Below, in pieces: positions 36,345 through 45,783 of a stretch of DNA of 64,000 nucleotides. The notes below the pieces were generated by a model that saw only the letters and a list, made by a program, of their open reading frames with translations, did not search any database and was not told the origin of the DNA. Within the stretch, counting starts at the first letter, position 1; the number at the start of each line of letters is the position of its first letter. The translations under genes and the position numbers were made by a program. The DNA comes from Bacillota bacterium (GTDB lineage Bacteria > Bacillota > Negativicutes > DSM-13327): assembly GCA_017889585.1 (NCBI GenBank), contig JAGFZX010000004.1, positions 1-64,000 on the forward strand, given 5' to 3'.

Positions 36345-37460
36345 ATGGAGTCCTTAGATAGTTTTCTGTTTGAAGAAGACAGATTGAAATTTTCTCGAAA
36401 CAACGAAAACATAAAACTTGCATCAAAACAAGACAGTTGGAAAATCCTCATTGTGGATGATGAAGAGGACGTGCACGCAGTAACCCGTATGGCCCTGCGA
36501 CGATTGGTCTTTGAGGGACGCAATATGGAGTTTTTAAGTGCCTACTCCGCAGCAGAAGCCAAAGAAATGCTCTATATTCATTCTAATATAGCAGTTATAC
36601 TGCTCGATGTGGTCATGGAAGATGATACCGCTGGGCTATCCTTGGTTAGCTATATCCGTAGGAAGCTGGGTAATACCATGGTGCGAATTATTATTCGAAC
36701 TGGTAATCCCGGTCAAGCCCTTGAAGAACATGTTATCATGGATTATGATATTAATGATTATCGAGAAAAAACAGAACTAACCACTCAACGCTTACGAACC
36801 GCAATAGTTACTGCTCTGCGATCTTTTCGAGATCTTTCTACTATTGATGCCCTAAATCTAGAAATCGAGGACACACAAAAAGAACTTGTTTTTGCTTTAG
36901 GTGAAATTGCTGAATCCCGTTCTTCTGAAACCAGTAATCATGTTAAAAGAGTTGGTAAAATAGCCAAAATTTTAGCATCAAAGTATAAATTACCAGATTA
37001 TGAGACTGAAATATTAAGACTCGCAGCTTCTATGCATGACCTAGGTAAATTGGCGATACACGATTCCATTCTAGCTAAACCTGGCCCTTTAACATTAGAA
37101 GAGTTTGCAACTATGAAGGCACATTCTGAAATGGGTTATGAAATGCTAAAAGCCTCTAAGAGGCCGTTGCTGCAAGTAGCTGCCATCATTGCACACCAGC
37201 ACCATGAAAATTATGATGGAACAGGCTATCCCCAAAGGCTAAAAGGCAAAGAAATTCATCTTTATAGCCGCATCGTTGCCCTTGCTGACGTTTTTGATGC
37301 CTTAGGAAATGAAAGAGCCTATAAAGCGCCATGGCCAAATGATAAAATTAAAGATTATATTAAGGAGCAAGCAGGCAAGAAATTTGATCCCCATATCGTA
37401 ACATTATTTTTACAAAACTTTAGTGCTATTTCCGCGGTACGAGAAATGTTCCCTGATTAA
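36345..37460 (+). CDS. Response regulator with HD-GYP output
   Basis: 371 aa. Receiver at about residues 32-160 with VDDEEDVHAV and phospho-Asp in VILLDVVMEDD; the sequence after the Asp is unusual (VMEDDTAG instead of MPxMDG). HD-GYP domain at about 185-365 with MHDLGKLAIHD and HHENYDGTGYP. GGAGG 9 nt upstream selects the ATG at 36345. No kinase is next to it on the plus strand, so the partner is unknown. Ends before a perfect terminator at 37557. Confidence 0.94.
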   Translation: MESLDSFLFEEDRLKFSRNNENIKLASKQDSWKILIVDDEEDVHAVTRMALRRLVFEGRNMEFLSAYSAAEAKEMLYIHSNIAVILLDVVMEDDTAGLSLVSYIRRKLGNTMVRIIIRTGNPGQALEEHVIMDYDINDYREKTELTTQRLRTAIVTALRSFRDLSTIDALNLEIEDTQKELVFALGEIAESRSSETSNHVKRVGKIAKILASKYKLPDYETEILRLAASMHDLGKLAIHDSILAKPGPLTLEEFATMKAHSEMGYEMLKASKRPLLQVAAIIAHQHHENYDGTGYPQRLKGKEIHLYSRIVALADVFDALGNERAYKAPWPNDKIKDYIKEQAGKKFDPHIVTLFLQNFSAISAVREMFPD

Positions 37461-37556
37461 GGGATCTAATTCTGAAATTTAGGGAATTTTAAACCCATTC
37501 CATTTCGCGTATCAGTGTTTTCACGCCAAAAGATTATAATTTTTGATATTACAATA

Positions 37557-37598
37557 AAATCCTGCAATACCTTATTATAAGGCATTGCAGGATTTTCA
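37557..37598 (+). terminator. Terminator after the second REC-HD-GYP gene
   Basis: AAAATCCTGCAAT...ATTGCAGGATTTT inverted repeat, abutting repeat copy B. Confidence 0.8.
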
Positions 37599-37694
37599 CG
37601 GAATCAGAAAGCATCTCACTTTCTCGATCCCAAGTAAGAACGACTAAGGCTTCTGCCTGCGTCTGAGGACTTGGCATAAGCCAAGTCTTTTCTT
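37597..37694 (-). repeat. Dispersed intergenic repeat, copy B (fullest simple form)
   Basis: Minus strand: AAGAAAAGACTTGGCTTATG, CCAAGTCCTCAGACGCAGGC, AGAAGCCTTAGTCGTTCTTA, CTTGGGATCGAGAAAGTGAG, ATGCTTTCTGATTCCGTG. It forms an AAGACTTGGC/GCCAAGTC hairpin at one end and an AGAAAGTG/CTTTCT partial hairpin at the other. It lies between the convergent REC-HD-GYP and thiM genes. Confidence 0.85.
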
Positions 37695-37698
37695 AACA

Positions 37699-38511
37699 TT
37701 AACCTTTATTTATCTTGCCAGCTTCCAGAATCATTTTAGGCGTCAATGTGGATACGGCGTCGAACAACCTCATCCGAAAAGTGCCGATGCCTTCTCCAGC
37801 CTGTAGTGAATGCTGCGCCAATTCCCCGGCCAATCCCATCATCATGATTCCTGCTGCCGCTCCAGTGAAGCAGTCATTTATTGCTCCGCAGAAACAGCCA
37901 ATTAGAGAAGTTGCCATACAACCAGTACCAGTTACCTGAGATAGCATGGGATGTCCGTTATCAATACGAACTATTCTATCTCCCTGGGCAATTATATCCC
38001 GCTTACCTGTTATTGCAATAACAGCAGCAAGCTTCTGCGAGAGTTCCTGAGCTACCTGTTCCCCATCTTCCGCGCTAGCCACGGAATCCACCCCTTTGAT
38101 GGTTTCCTGAAAACCAGCAATAATCTTAATCTCTGACATATTTCCCCTGATGACTGAAGGGCAGACCTCACGAATAATTCTCTCGGCAGTACCGGTACGC
38201 AATTTTGTCGCACCTACCCCGACTGGATCAAATATAATAGGGATACCCATTTGCCGGGCCTTTTTGCCAGCAACCAACATGGATTCAATGGTCCGCGAAT
38301 TGAGAGTGCCTATGTTAAGGACGAGTGATCCAGCAAAAGACACCATTTCCTCTACCTCACCTATATCGTCAGCCATAACTGGTGAGGCACCAATAGCTAG
38401 GGTCATATTGGCACAATCATTAACCGTCACATAATTGGTAATATGATGAATCAGCGGTTTCTTGTCCTTTATCCCCCGCAAATTTTCAGCTATACTTTGC
38501 AATATTTCCAT
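37699..38511 (-). CDS. thiM: Hydroxyethylthiazole kinase
   Basis: 270 aa, phosphorylates 4-methyl-5-hydroxyethylthiazole in thiamine salvage. Shows PLIHHITNYVTVNDCAN, ASPVMADD, DPVGVGA and the ribokinase-type anion hole VTGTGCMATS. The ATG at 38511 has GGGGG about 11 nt upstream; an ATG six codons earlier is possible. It overlaps the 3' end of cytX and is third in the TPP-riboswitch operon. Confidence 0.96.
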   Translation of the reverse strand: MEILQSIAENLRGIKDKKPLIHHITNYVTVNDCANMTLAIGASPVMADDIGEVEEMVSFAGSLVLNIGTLNSRTIESMLVAGKKARQMGIPIIFDPVGVGATKLRTGTAERIIREVCPSVIRGNMSEIKIIAGFQETIKGVDSVASAEDGEQVAQELSQKLAAVIAITGKRDIIAQGDRIVRIDNGHPMLSQVTGTGCMATSLIGCFCGAINDCFTGAAAGIMMMGLAGELAQHSLQAGEGIGTFRMRLFDAVSTLTPKMILEAGKINKG

Positions 38512-39704
38512 TGTTTCGTATACCCCCATATTATTTTATATAGCAGTGCTGTTATCAGCATCACCGGTATGGTGGCCCCGATGACAAACTCCATAGAAAT
38601 GAATTGATAATATAAATATATTCCCAAGGCCCATACGCCAATTGCTGACCAGTTCACAAGCAGATCAGCTTGCACCTGTCGATTTTTAAGAATAAAATAA
38701 TCTGTCAATAGTATGGCAAATAGGGGAGCAAAAACAGACCCAATCGCCATTAAAAAATTCTCATAATTTTCTATATCTACCCATAGAGCTAGGAAAATGC
38801 CAATCAGTGTCATGATAAGCGCCACCAGCTTTTCATTCAGCTGCGGAAAAATATTGGCAAAACTGACGCCAGCTGAATAGGCATCTAGAAAGGTAGTAGT
38901 TACCGTGGAGAGTATGACGACGCCTAGTGCCGACAAGCCCATATTAGCTGCTAACATCATGGCTGAAGGTTCGGGATTGTTGGCTACGATTGCAGCACCT
39001 AATCCGATAGTATACATCCAACAACTTCCCACAAAGTAACCAATTCCGCTACCCAAAGCCCCACTCTTTTTGTCCTTAGCGAAACGAGTGTAGTCGGCAA
39101 TCAATGGCAGCCAGGATAGGGGCATAATTACACTTAGTTCTAAGGCTTCGCCGAAAGATAACCCTCCAGCAGAGGGAACGCTAAAAACAATACCGTCTTT
39201 AAAAACAACAGTACTGAGGACTATTGTTACGCCAAATAGCAAAAAAACTGCTACCATATTGGCTTTCTTCAAACCGCCCTCGCGACCAAGGGCAATCCAC
39301 AAGAGCACCAGTCCGCCGATAACCACACTCCATAACTGAAGATAATCCATCCCCCACATCGCTTTTGCAATTTCATTAGCCGACCGTGCGGCGGAAATGA
39401 TCATTACTGCCGTCCAGCCTACTAGCTGCAATACATTCAGCACCGAGAACAGATAGGAACCATATGCCCCAAAAGAAATACGAGTAGAAACAAGTGCAGG
39501 AATTCTTTCCCGAGCGCCAATCAAACCCGCCAATACGAGCAAGATGGTACCCACTAGATGACCGACAATAATGGCCACCATTCCACTTTGAAAACCGAGA
39601 GGAGCCAGCAATCCTCCTGTCATAATTTCTGCAATAGAAACAGCAGCGCCAAACCAGAGAAACAAATAATTATTAAAACTTAAAGTATTAGTATTTTCAT
39701 TCAT
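38490..39704 (-). CDS. cytX: Hydroxymethylpyrimidine transporter, NCS1 family (CytX)
   Basis: 404 aa with about 12 membrane helices. The NCS1 signature area (FLWFGAAVSIAEIMTGG, VGTILLVLAGLIGARERIP) and its position between thiD and thiM identify it as the HMP/pyrimidine importer CytX. Overlaps thiD by 8 nt and thiM by about 20 nt, so tightly coupled. Regulated by the TPP riboswitch upstream of thiD. Confidence 0.92.
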   Translation of the reverse strand: MNENTNTLSFNNYLFLWFGAAVSIAEIMTGGLLAPLGFQSGMVAIIVGHLVGTILLVLAGLIGARERIPALVSTRISFGAYGSYLFSVLNVLQLVGWTAVMIISAARSANEIAKAMWGMDYLQLWSVVIGGLVLLWIALGREGGLKKANMVAVFLLFGVTIVLSTVVFKDGIVFSVPSAGGLSFGEALELSVIMPLSWLPLIADYTRFAKDKKSGALGSGIGYFVGSCWMYTIGLGAAIVANNPEPSAMMLAANMGLSALGVVILSTVTTTFLDAYSAGVSFANIFPQLNEKLVALIMTLIGIFLALWVDIENYENFLMAIGSVFAPLFAILLTDYFILKNRQVQADLLVNWSAIGVWALGIYLYYQFISMEFVIGATIPVMLITALLYKIIWGYTKQWKYCKV

Positions 39705-40506
39705 CCTTTAACATACCCGCCTTTTGATATAAATTGTAAAAATGATGAACCGGGCCTACGCCCTTACCGATGGGAAAAGAATGCTCAATTGCTGTGGTGA
39801 TATACTCCTTACCGCAGGCAACCGCCTCATAGGCATTATATCCCCTTGCTAAATTAGCAGCGATAGCGGCAGAAAGTGTACAGCCTGTGCCATGAGTATT
39901 TTTCGTCGCAATGCGTGGGCTAGTTAAATATTGAAAATTATCACCATCAAAGAGGATATCTGTAGCATCCTCTTCTCTATGGCCACCCTTTAATAGTACA
40001 TACTTGGGTCCTATACTATGAATGATCCGAGCTGCTGCTTCCATATCCTCCAGGCTAGTAATCCCAATTCCTGCTATTTCTTCCGCCTCAGGTATATTAG
40101 GCGTTACGATAGTTGCCAAAGGCAATAGGCATGATATCATGGCTTCCACTGCGTCTGGCTTGAGCAAATAGTAACCGCTTTTTGAGATCATCACTGGATC
40201 GACTACAATATTAGTAGCATTATATTTAGTGAGCCCAGCAGCAACAACCCGGATAGTTTCACTACGGGAGACCATGCCGATCTTTACCCCATCTACTGTA
40301 ATATCATCAAAAATAGCGGCTATCTGCTTTTCAATCACATCCACATCAATATCCTGGACGGCAAATACCCCTTGAGTATTTTGCGCTGTTACCGCTGTAA
40401 TAACGCTCATACCAAACACTCCATTGGCAGAAAAGGACTTCAAATCAGCCTGTATCCCTGCCCCACCACTAGAATCTGAACCAGCAATTGTCAATACTTT
40501 CTTCAT
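39697..40506 (-). CDS. thiD: Hydroxymethylpyrimidine/phosphomethylpyrimidine kinase
   Basis: 269 aa, phosphorylates HMP and HMP-P for thiamine synthesis. Motifs: [15 protein letters not shown] at the N-terminus, [24 protein letters not shown] and [14 protein letters not shown]. Ribosome binding site AGGAGG upstream. First gene after the TPP riboswitch. ThiE is not nearby, so the final coupling step is encoded elsewhere. Confidence 0.97.
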   Translation of the reverse strand: MKKVLTIAGSDSSGGAGIQADLKSFSANGVFGMSVITAVTAQNTQGVFAVQDIDVDVIEKQIAAIFDDITVDGVKIGMVSRSETIRVVAAGLTKYNATNIVVDPVMISKSGYYLLKPDAVEAMISCLLPLATIVTPNIPEAEEIAGIGITSLEDMEAAARIIHSIGPKYVLLKGGHREEDATDILFDGDNFQYLTSPRIATKNTHGTGCTLSAAIAANLARGYNAYEAVACGKEYITTAIEHSFPIGKGVGPVHHFYNLYQKAGMLKDE

Positions 40507-40551
40507 GTAAATTCCTCCTGTATATAAGTTAAATTAAATATTAAATAAAAT

Positions 40552-40582
40552 GAAAAAGCCCATCCGTAAGGATGCGCTTTTG
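40552..40582 (-). terminator. Expression-platform terminator of the TPP riboswitch
   Basis: AAAAGCGCATCC...GGATGGGCTTTT followed by TCATTTTATTT on the minus strand, between the aptamer and thiD. It is the likely switch of transcription termination. Confidence 0.85.
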
Positions 40583-40602
40583 CTTCTGTAATATGCAAAA
40601 AC

Positions 40603-40699
40603 CCTATCGTTCCCTACGCTGGCATTACCCAGATCAGGTTAAAGGGTCATAGATTTCATCAGATCTATCTCTCAGCCGGCCTTTCTAGCTCCCCTTGAC
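40603..40699 (-). promoter_or_regulatory. TPP riboswitch (THI element)
   Basis: Minus strand contains GGCCGGCTGAGAG, GACCCTTTAACCTGATCTGG and GTAATGCCAGCGTAGGGAA, the conserved thi-box core. It controls thiD-cytX-thiM. Confidence 0.97.
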
Positions 40700-40761
40700 A
40701 CATCAACTATTCTTTTGATGTTCATATTAACATATTTGGCTTATATTCTCAACCACAAAAT

Positions 40762-40829
40762 AAGAAAAGACTTGGATTGTGCCAAGTCCTCAGATGCTGA
40801 CAGAAGTCTTAGTTGCCCTTACTTGGAAT
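40762..40829 (+). repeat. Dispersed intergenic repeat, copy D (truncated)
   Basis: AAGAAAAGACTTGGATTGTG, CCAAGTCCTCAGATGCTGAC, AGAAGTCTTAGTTGCCCTTA, CTTGGAAT, then unrelated sequence. The tail hairpin is missing. Confidence 0.8.
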
Positions 40830-40855
40830 AAATAAATATCAAATCTTATTTGCTA

Positions 40856-42034
40856 TTACCTGCGCGCATTCTCCTTCTCCGCTTTCTTAACTACATTCAT
40901 AGCATAAACCCTAGCTTGATTACCTGCCTCCAAGGCTTTATTAGGTGAATATAGTGCAATCACTGACTCTATTGACTGACTAGAATACCCTTGCTCTAAC
41001 ATCGTCTGCGCTATTTCGCAATCAACTTTGGCATTCACTTCACTTCCCACATTTCTTGCAACAAAAAGGTTTAGACGATATTGATATTCTTGTATTGCCA
41101 AACTCTCTTTATCTTGCTTCGGTGCCACTGCTACATTACCTTGCTCCTTAACAGAACTTTGCCAAGGAGCCAGGTCTAATCCTTTTACATCTGCTATATT
41201 AACATCATAAAGCTTAGATTCATCACTAAACTTTACCTCAGAAAAATCAGCAGCAGTTAAACTTACGTTTCTAAATTCATTAACACTGCTTAAAGTAACC
41301 GCTCTAAAGTCAACGCCGTCTAAATTACAGTCTGCAAAACGCCCATACTCAATTTCAGATTGTTTAAAATCCGAATTTTCTAAAGTACTCTTTTCAAAAG
41401 TAACATTAGCAATTTTTGCTTTAGCCAACACAGATTTTTGCATTTCACAATCGGTAAAAATCATTGAGTACAAATCTGCATTTTCCAAAGAGGCATTCGT
41501 AAATTTACAATCTTTCATTTGACTCTCAATAATAGAAGCATTATTAAAATTAGCGTTCCTAAAATTAACGTTTTCTCCGAATAACCAACTAATCTTTGAT
41601 CCGCTCAAATCAGCATCATTTAAGTTGACATCTTTAAATACATTTAAATTACTAAATTCTACATTCGCACTCTTTAAGCTTGCATTTGCTAGGTTGCTCT
41701 CTTTAATACCCACGCCTTCGATTTTAACATGAGACAAATTTACTTTTTGCATTGCACAACCAGTAAAATCAACCATAGATAAATCTGCCTTTTCAAAATT
41801 TCCTCCAATCAAAAGACCATTCTTAAACTCACCTTGCTTAATTATAGTCTCACTAAAATTAACACCACTTAGATTGCACTCTTCAAAATTAACACCTTCG
41901 AGTTTTCTGCCAGATAAATCAAGTCCACTTAGATCGCAATATTTAAAATTAATTTGCAATCCGTCCTGTTTTTCCTCAATAATTTGGTTTAAATTCTCTT
42001 GGGTCATTTTTTTAAAAATTTCCTCTCGTCCCAT
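40856..42034 (-). CDS. Pentapeptide-repeat protein with helical C-terminal domain
   Basis: 392 aa. Residues about 30-285 are tandem A(D/N)LxX pentapeptides (CDLSGLDLSGRKLEGVNFEE, NANFNNASIIES), which fold as a right-handed beta helix. Residues about 300-392 are helical and charged (LEQGYSSQSIESVIALYSPN). No membrane segment. Some such proteins mimic DNA and protect gyrase, but most are uncharacterised. GGAGG lies 10 nt before the ATG. Stand-alone gene. Confidence 0.9.
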   Translation of the reverse strand: MGREEIFKKMTQENLNQIIEEKQDGLQINFKYCDLSGLDLSGRKLEGVNFEECNLSGVNFSETIIKQGEFKNGLLIGGNFEKADLSMVDFTGCAMQKVNLSHVKIEGVGIKESNLANASLKSANVEFSNLNVFKDVNLNDADLSGSKISWLFGENVNFRNANFNNASIIESQMKDCKFTNASLENADLYSMIFTDCEMQKSVLAKAKIANVTFEKSTLENSDFKQSEIEYGRFADCNLDGVDFRAVTLSSVNEFRNVSLTAADFSEVKFSDESKLYDVNIADVKGLDLAPWQSSVKEQGNVAVAPKQDKESLAIQEYQYRLNLFVARNVGSEVNAKVDCEIAQTMLEQGYSSQSIESVIALYSPNKALEAGNQARVYAMNVVKKAEKENARR

Positions 42035-42376
42035 CTACCTAAAACCTCCTTGCCTTCGTATCTCCATCGTTCTACTTCTTATTTATCAGGCGAGTTTAAA
42101 ATCTTAGTGCAACAATATGTAAAACAATAAACAATTTCCTTCTTACCATAGTTGAGAGTAAGGGATCAAGAGTTATACAAAAAGAAGGTAGCTATGGTTG
42201 CCTGTTCCCCCTAGCTTACGAATTCACTTATCGTAAAAAGATAGCTCTCTATTATATTCGCTATTGCACGATAATATCCTTGCAGTAAGTGTCAGCCTTT
42301 TATTGTTTTAAGTACCTACATCATTAGCTAGAATTTAAAACTATTACAAAAATAATTCCAGTCCGAAATTATAATG

Positions 42377-42534
42377 TTATGCGTTCGCTGATATCTGAAG
42401 TATCCACTCAGTTATCGAATGATCATCGGATGATGTACGAGAGAGGACTGAAGCTCACCCGCACAACAATTATGAGATGGGTTCACCAATATTCTCCGCT
42501 ATTTGATAAAATAATAAGAAAACACCTTAGGTAA
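42377..42534 (+). mobile_element. IS6-family transposase remnant
   Basis: Two frames together read CVR(stop)YLKYPLSYR and MMYERGLKLTRTTIMRWVHQ followed by YSPLFDKIIRKHLR. Intact IS6/IS26-group transposases read VRWYLxYPLSYRDLEEMM...TIxRWV here. A Trp codon has become TGA and there is a frameshift. No terminal inverted repeats or catalytic DDE part were found. Confidence 0.75.
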
Positions 42535-42540
42535 ACATAA

Positions 42541-42585
42541 AAATATGCTGAATTTTAGTTAAAAAATGCAGCATATTTATTTTTT
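42541..42585. terminator. Terminator of the DUF885 gene
   Basis: AAATATGCTG...CAGCATATTT inverted repeat with T-rich flank on both strands, immediately after the stop at 42588. Confidence 0.8.
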
Positions 42586-42587
42586 CA

Positions 42588-44291
42588 CTATAACAACTTA
42601 TTATGTTCAAATATTCGACGTAGAAAACTCAGCGGCATATTACCAGATTCTAAGTATACTTTATGAAATACCTTATCCAGCTCTATGTCGTCAAGCTGAC
42701 CTTTTTGGGCTTTAGCCAAATCACTTTTCAATTCCCACACCAGCTTATTTCCCATAAGGTAACAGAGTGGATATGATCGTTCCTGTGAATACCAATTCAG
42801 CTCAGCCTGTACTCTATCAGAAACAAAACCAGTGACTTTCTGCAATAACTTGCCAGCATTGATAAAAGGATCTGTCGAAGATAGATCAACATCAATACCT
42901 ACATCAAGGTAATTTTTATCACCTGTCATAAAATATAAATCAATGGCTACTCTAGCACCGATTCTGGCAATATCACGCTTTGCCGTAAATCGCGCTTCAT
43001 CAGTCAGGTCACCCATGTATCCAATATTGAGCATATAATCCTCTAGCATTGTTGTCCAACCTTCGGCGTGCTCCATGGCGTTACAATGTCTCCGTACAAT
43101 CGAGGGATGATTACAAGCTGTTGCTAGCTGTAGGTGATGTCCTGGAATGCCCTCATGAATCATCATGGAAGGAATAGAAAGCTCAGTATGCTCATCAAGT
43201 AATTTATCACTTAATGTCAAATAAACAATACTAGTTTTTACACCATCTCTAAAGGGTGGTGGGGAAACCATGGCACCCGCCGGAATAGAAGGGGCCATGA
43301 AAGCAGGTGTCTGCATAATCAGCATCTTTTGTTCTGTAAATATAGGGAATAAATTTCTTGCCTGAAGATAGCCTAGAATCTTATCCCGTTCCTGTACATA
43401 CCGGCTAATTACATCATTTAGATTACCTGTATTCTCTAGTTTTACTCGATACTGCTTGTTCAAGAAGCATTGTAATTCTTCAACACTAGTACTGGGGATC
43501 AACTGATATTTATCGACGAGTTTTATACGCAGTTCTTCAATTTCTCTGGCAACATTCATTAAAAATTCTGCTGACAGAGCATGCAGTTCATCCAATGATT
43601 GATCAATTCCCCGTAATTTTATCAGCTTACTAGCTTGTTCTTGTCCAATAAATAGAGTAGTAGTTGTTGCCATAGCTTGCAGCTCTTTTATATAGTTTTC
43701 TAATGCCAACTCAGCTTGTTTATGAGCTACTGCCAGCCTCTTGAGCTGTGGATATTTTTCTTCTTGTGCCCAATTATAAATAGTGCTAAACAATTCTGGC
43801 AGATTTGTTACTTTTTCAATATCTATATCAACCCAACGTTTGACTGGTGTATCTAGTCTGTTAATTAGCTTTTCCAAGTACTCAGGAACTTTTTCCAGAC
43901 GAGCTGTAATATTACTTAGCCGCTCCCAAGCCGGTCTAGGATCATTAATAAACATGAGAAACAAGCCATCACTGATATCATTGCCAGCTGTTGGCTTCTG
44001 CTGCAACTCAGTTTTTTCATTAAAGGTATAAGTATTACTGTATATTTCAAATTCTACCCCTAGTATAGCTAGATCCAAATCAAGCATTTGATCAAATTCT
44101 AATACGCCCCGGGGAAAACTGCGAAGCTCTGTCAGTAATTTTTCTCCATCTTTTACTGTTGATGCAATACTATCCAGACTAGGATCTGGTAAATCATCCA
44201 AATGTTTATTGACACCTAGACTTATACACGCATTCCCATCCCGCGTAAAATAATCGTGAAATTTATGAATTAAAACATCATATTCTTTCAT
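42588..44291 (-). CDS. DUF885 family protein, probable zinc metallopeptidase
   Basis: 567 aa, no signal peptide. The active-site-like motif is MIHEGIPGHHLQLA (about residue 375), a HExxH-type variant typical of DUF885. HAEGWTTMLEDYML further on gives another conserved Glu. Family members are predicted carboxypeptidase-like zinc enzymes. The ATG at 44291 has GGAGG 8 nt upstream. Its leader (44357-44466) looks structured. Single gene. Confidence 0.88.
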   Translation of the reverse strand: MKEYDVLIHKFHDYFTRDGNACISLGVNKHLDDLPDPSLDSIASTVKDGEKLLTELRSFPRGVLEFDQMLDLDLAILGVEFEIYSNTYTFNEKTELQQKPTAGNDISDGLFLMFINDPRPAWERLSNITARLEKVPEYLEKLINRLDTPVKRWVDIDIEKVTNLPELFSTIYNWAQEEKYPQLKRLAVAHKQAELALENYIKELQAMATTTTLFIGQEQASKLIKLRGIDQSLDELHALSAEFLMNVAREIEELRIKLVDKYQLIPSTSVEELQCFLNKQYRVKLENTGNLNDVISRYVQERDKILGYLQARNLFPIFTEQKMLIMQTPAFMAPSIPAGAMVSPPPFRDGVKTSIVYLTLSDKLLDEHTELSIPSMMIHEGIPGHHLQLATACNHPSIVRRHCNAMEHAEGWTTMLEDYMLNIGYMGDLTDEARFTAKRDIARIGARVAIDLYFMTGDKNYLDVGIDVDLSSTDPFINAGKLLQKVTGFVSDRVQAELNWYSQERSYPLCYLMGNKLVWELKSDLAKAQKGQLDDIELDKVFHKVYLESGNMPLSFLRRIFEHNKLL

Positions 44292-44356
44292 TTTAATAAC
44301 CTCCACTCTATAGTTTGAGTTGCATTAATATCCCACTATATTCCCCTTTGCTTTTC

Positions 44357-44466
44357 CATTTTATCCAATTTGAAGGGTGCCGCATCGCTGCCTAGCATCT
44401 TGGCATTTACTCGGACTGGACTTTCACCAGCTAGTAAATTATAGTTTACCCCGCCACGCTCTGATT
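44357..44466 (-). other. Structured leader-like RNA upstream of the DUF885 gene
   Basis: On the minus strand GTAAA-CTATAA-TTTAC, CTGG-TGAAAGT-CCAG and GCC-AAGATGCTA-GGC form three short hairpins within 75 nt, after a copy of the repeat tail GAATCAGAG. The CTGGTGAAAGTCCAG part recalls group II intron domain I and some riboswitches, but I cannot match a class. It could be a leader regulator or an intron scrap. Confidence 0.3.
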
Positions 44467-44470
44467 CCGC

Positions 44471-44504
44471 AAAAAAGCCTTCCGGATTCCGGAAGGCTTT
44501 TTTT
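44471..44504. terminator. Bidirectional terminator downstream of fabV
   Basis: Perfect AAAAAAGCCTTCCGGA/TCCGGAAGGCTTTTTT hairpin, 12 bp past the FabV stop. Confidence 0.92.
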
Positions 44505-44516
44505 ATCCACCATATC

Positions 44517-45707
44517 CTAGCCGTTAATGCTAGGAATATCTAGCTGGATATCCTGTTCTTCATCATAGTCTACGCCAGCAAATCCGAAACCAAACAAACG
44601 AAAGAAATCATTACGATACCCTGCCACATCCGAAACTTCAGCTACATTTTCTGTCGAAACTTTTTCCCATAATGCTAACACTTCTGTTTGAACATCTTCT
44701 CGCATTTCCCAGTCATCCAGACGAATTCTGCCCTTTTCATCCAATGGTATTGTGGATGAAGATAATTTTTCCGCAAAGAGGCGATAGATTTGTTCAATAC
44801 AGTTCTCGTGAATGCCTTTCTCCTTCATAACCTTAAATAACAAAGACATATATAGCGGCATTCCAGGAATTGCAGTACTGGCTTGAGTAACCAGCGCTTT
44901 CTGTACGGAAACAAATGCCTTACCCCCCAGCTTGCTAAGCCCGGTATTAATTTTTTTTGCAGAAAATTCCAAATCATTTTTGGCTTTGCCGATAGTACCT
45001 TCCCTATATATCGGATAGGTAATTTCCGGTCCAATATAGGAATAACTGATTGTAGTCGCCCCATCAGCAAGGACCCCTCCATCACGCAAAGCTTCTATCC
45101 ACATTTCCCAATCTTCGCCACCCATAACACCTACGGTCTGTCTTACTTCTTCATCGGTAGCCGGCTCAACAGTGATCTCAGATACCTTCTCCTTATGAAA
45201 ATCAATCATTTTGCTAGAAAAAGGCTTGCCTACAGGCTTAATCGAAGAAACCAAAGTTTCCCCATTAATTGGATGTATTCGTCTTGGTGCGGCTAGACTA
45301 TAAACAACCAAGTCAATCTGCCCCAAATCTTTTTTTATTAGCGCTATGGCTTGTTCCTTTACTGCTGTAGAAAAAGCATCACCATTAATACTCTTCGCAT
45401 AACAATTGGCTTCCTTTGCTGCTTTCTCAAATTCTACCATGTTATACCATCCAGCTGTAGCTGTCTTATTATCACTAGCAGGTCTTTCAAAAAACACACC
45501 GATTGTACTGGCTCCGCAGCAAAAAGTCGAAACAATCCTCGAAGCCAATCCATAACCTGTTGATGATCCAATCACAAGAACATTTTGGGGACCTTTTATT
45601 GACCTTTGCTTTTGTACATAGCTAATTTGTTCCTTAACTGAGCGAGCACACCCCTTCGGATGGGCTGTAGTACAAATAAATCCTTTAAATTTTGGTTTAA
45701 TAATCAC
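44517..45707 (-). CDS. fabV: Trans-2-enoyl-CoA/enoyl-ACP reductase, FabV/TER type
   Basis: 396 aa, reduces the enoyl double bond using NADH in fatty-acid synthesis or butyrate-like pathways. N-terminus MIIKPKFKGFICTTAHPKGC, NAD-binding LVIGSSTGYGLASR, and the Tyr-x8-Lys pair in ITYPIYREGTIGKAK. The GTG at 45707 is chosen because it gives the family's MIIKP start and has AAGGAG 6 nt upstream. FabV is triclosan-insensitive in other bacteria. No other fab genes lie next to it; an aldo/keto reductase is upstream. Confidence 0.96.
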   Translation of the reverse strand: MIIKPKFKGFICTTAHPKGCARSVKEQISYVQKQRSIKGPQNVLVIGSSTGYGLASRIVSTFCCGASTIGVFFERPASDNKTATAGWYNMVEFEKAAKEANCYAKSINGDAFSTAVKEQAIALIKKDLGQIDLVVYSLAAPRRIHPINGETLVSSIKPVGKPFSSKMIDFHKEKVSEITVEPATDEEVRQTVGVMGGEDWEMWIEALRDGGVLADGATTISYSYIGPEITYPIYREGTIGKAKNDLEFSAKKINTGLSKLGGKAFVSVQKALVTQASTAIPGMPLYMSLLFKVMKEKGIHENCIEQIYRLFAEKLSSSTIPLDEKGRIRLDDWEMREDVQTEVLALWEKVSTENVAEVSDVAGYRNDFFRLFGFGFAGVDYDEEQDIQLDIPSING

Positions 45708-45783
45708 GATTATCTCCTTCTTCTTTAGCCAAATTTCGGTTTTTTGTTTAGATTCAGTTATAAAAGCACATCTTTTTATCCTT

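Larger units (their letters stand above)
42035..42587. other. Intergenic region with IS6 remnant and terminator
   Basis: Only the degraded transposase piece at 42377-42534 and the hairpin at 42541-42585 can be supported. Nothing else recognised. Confidence 0.6.
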
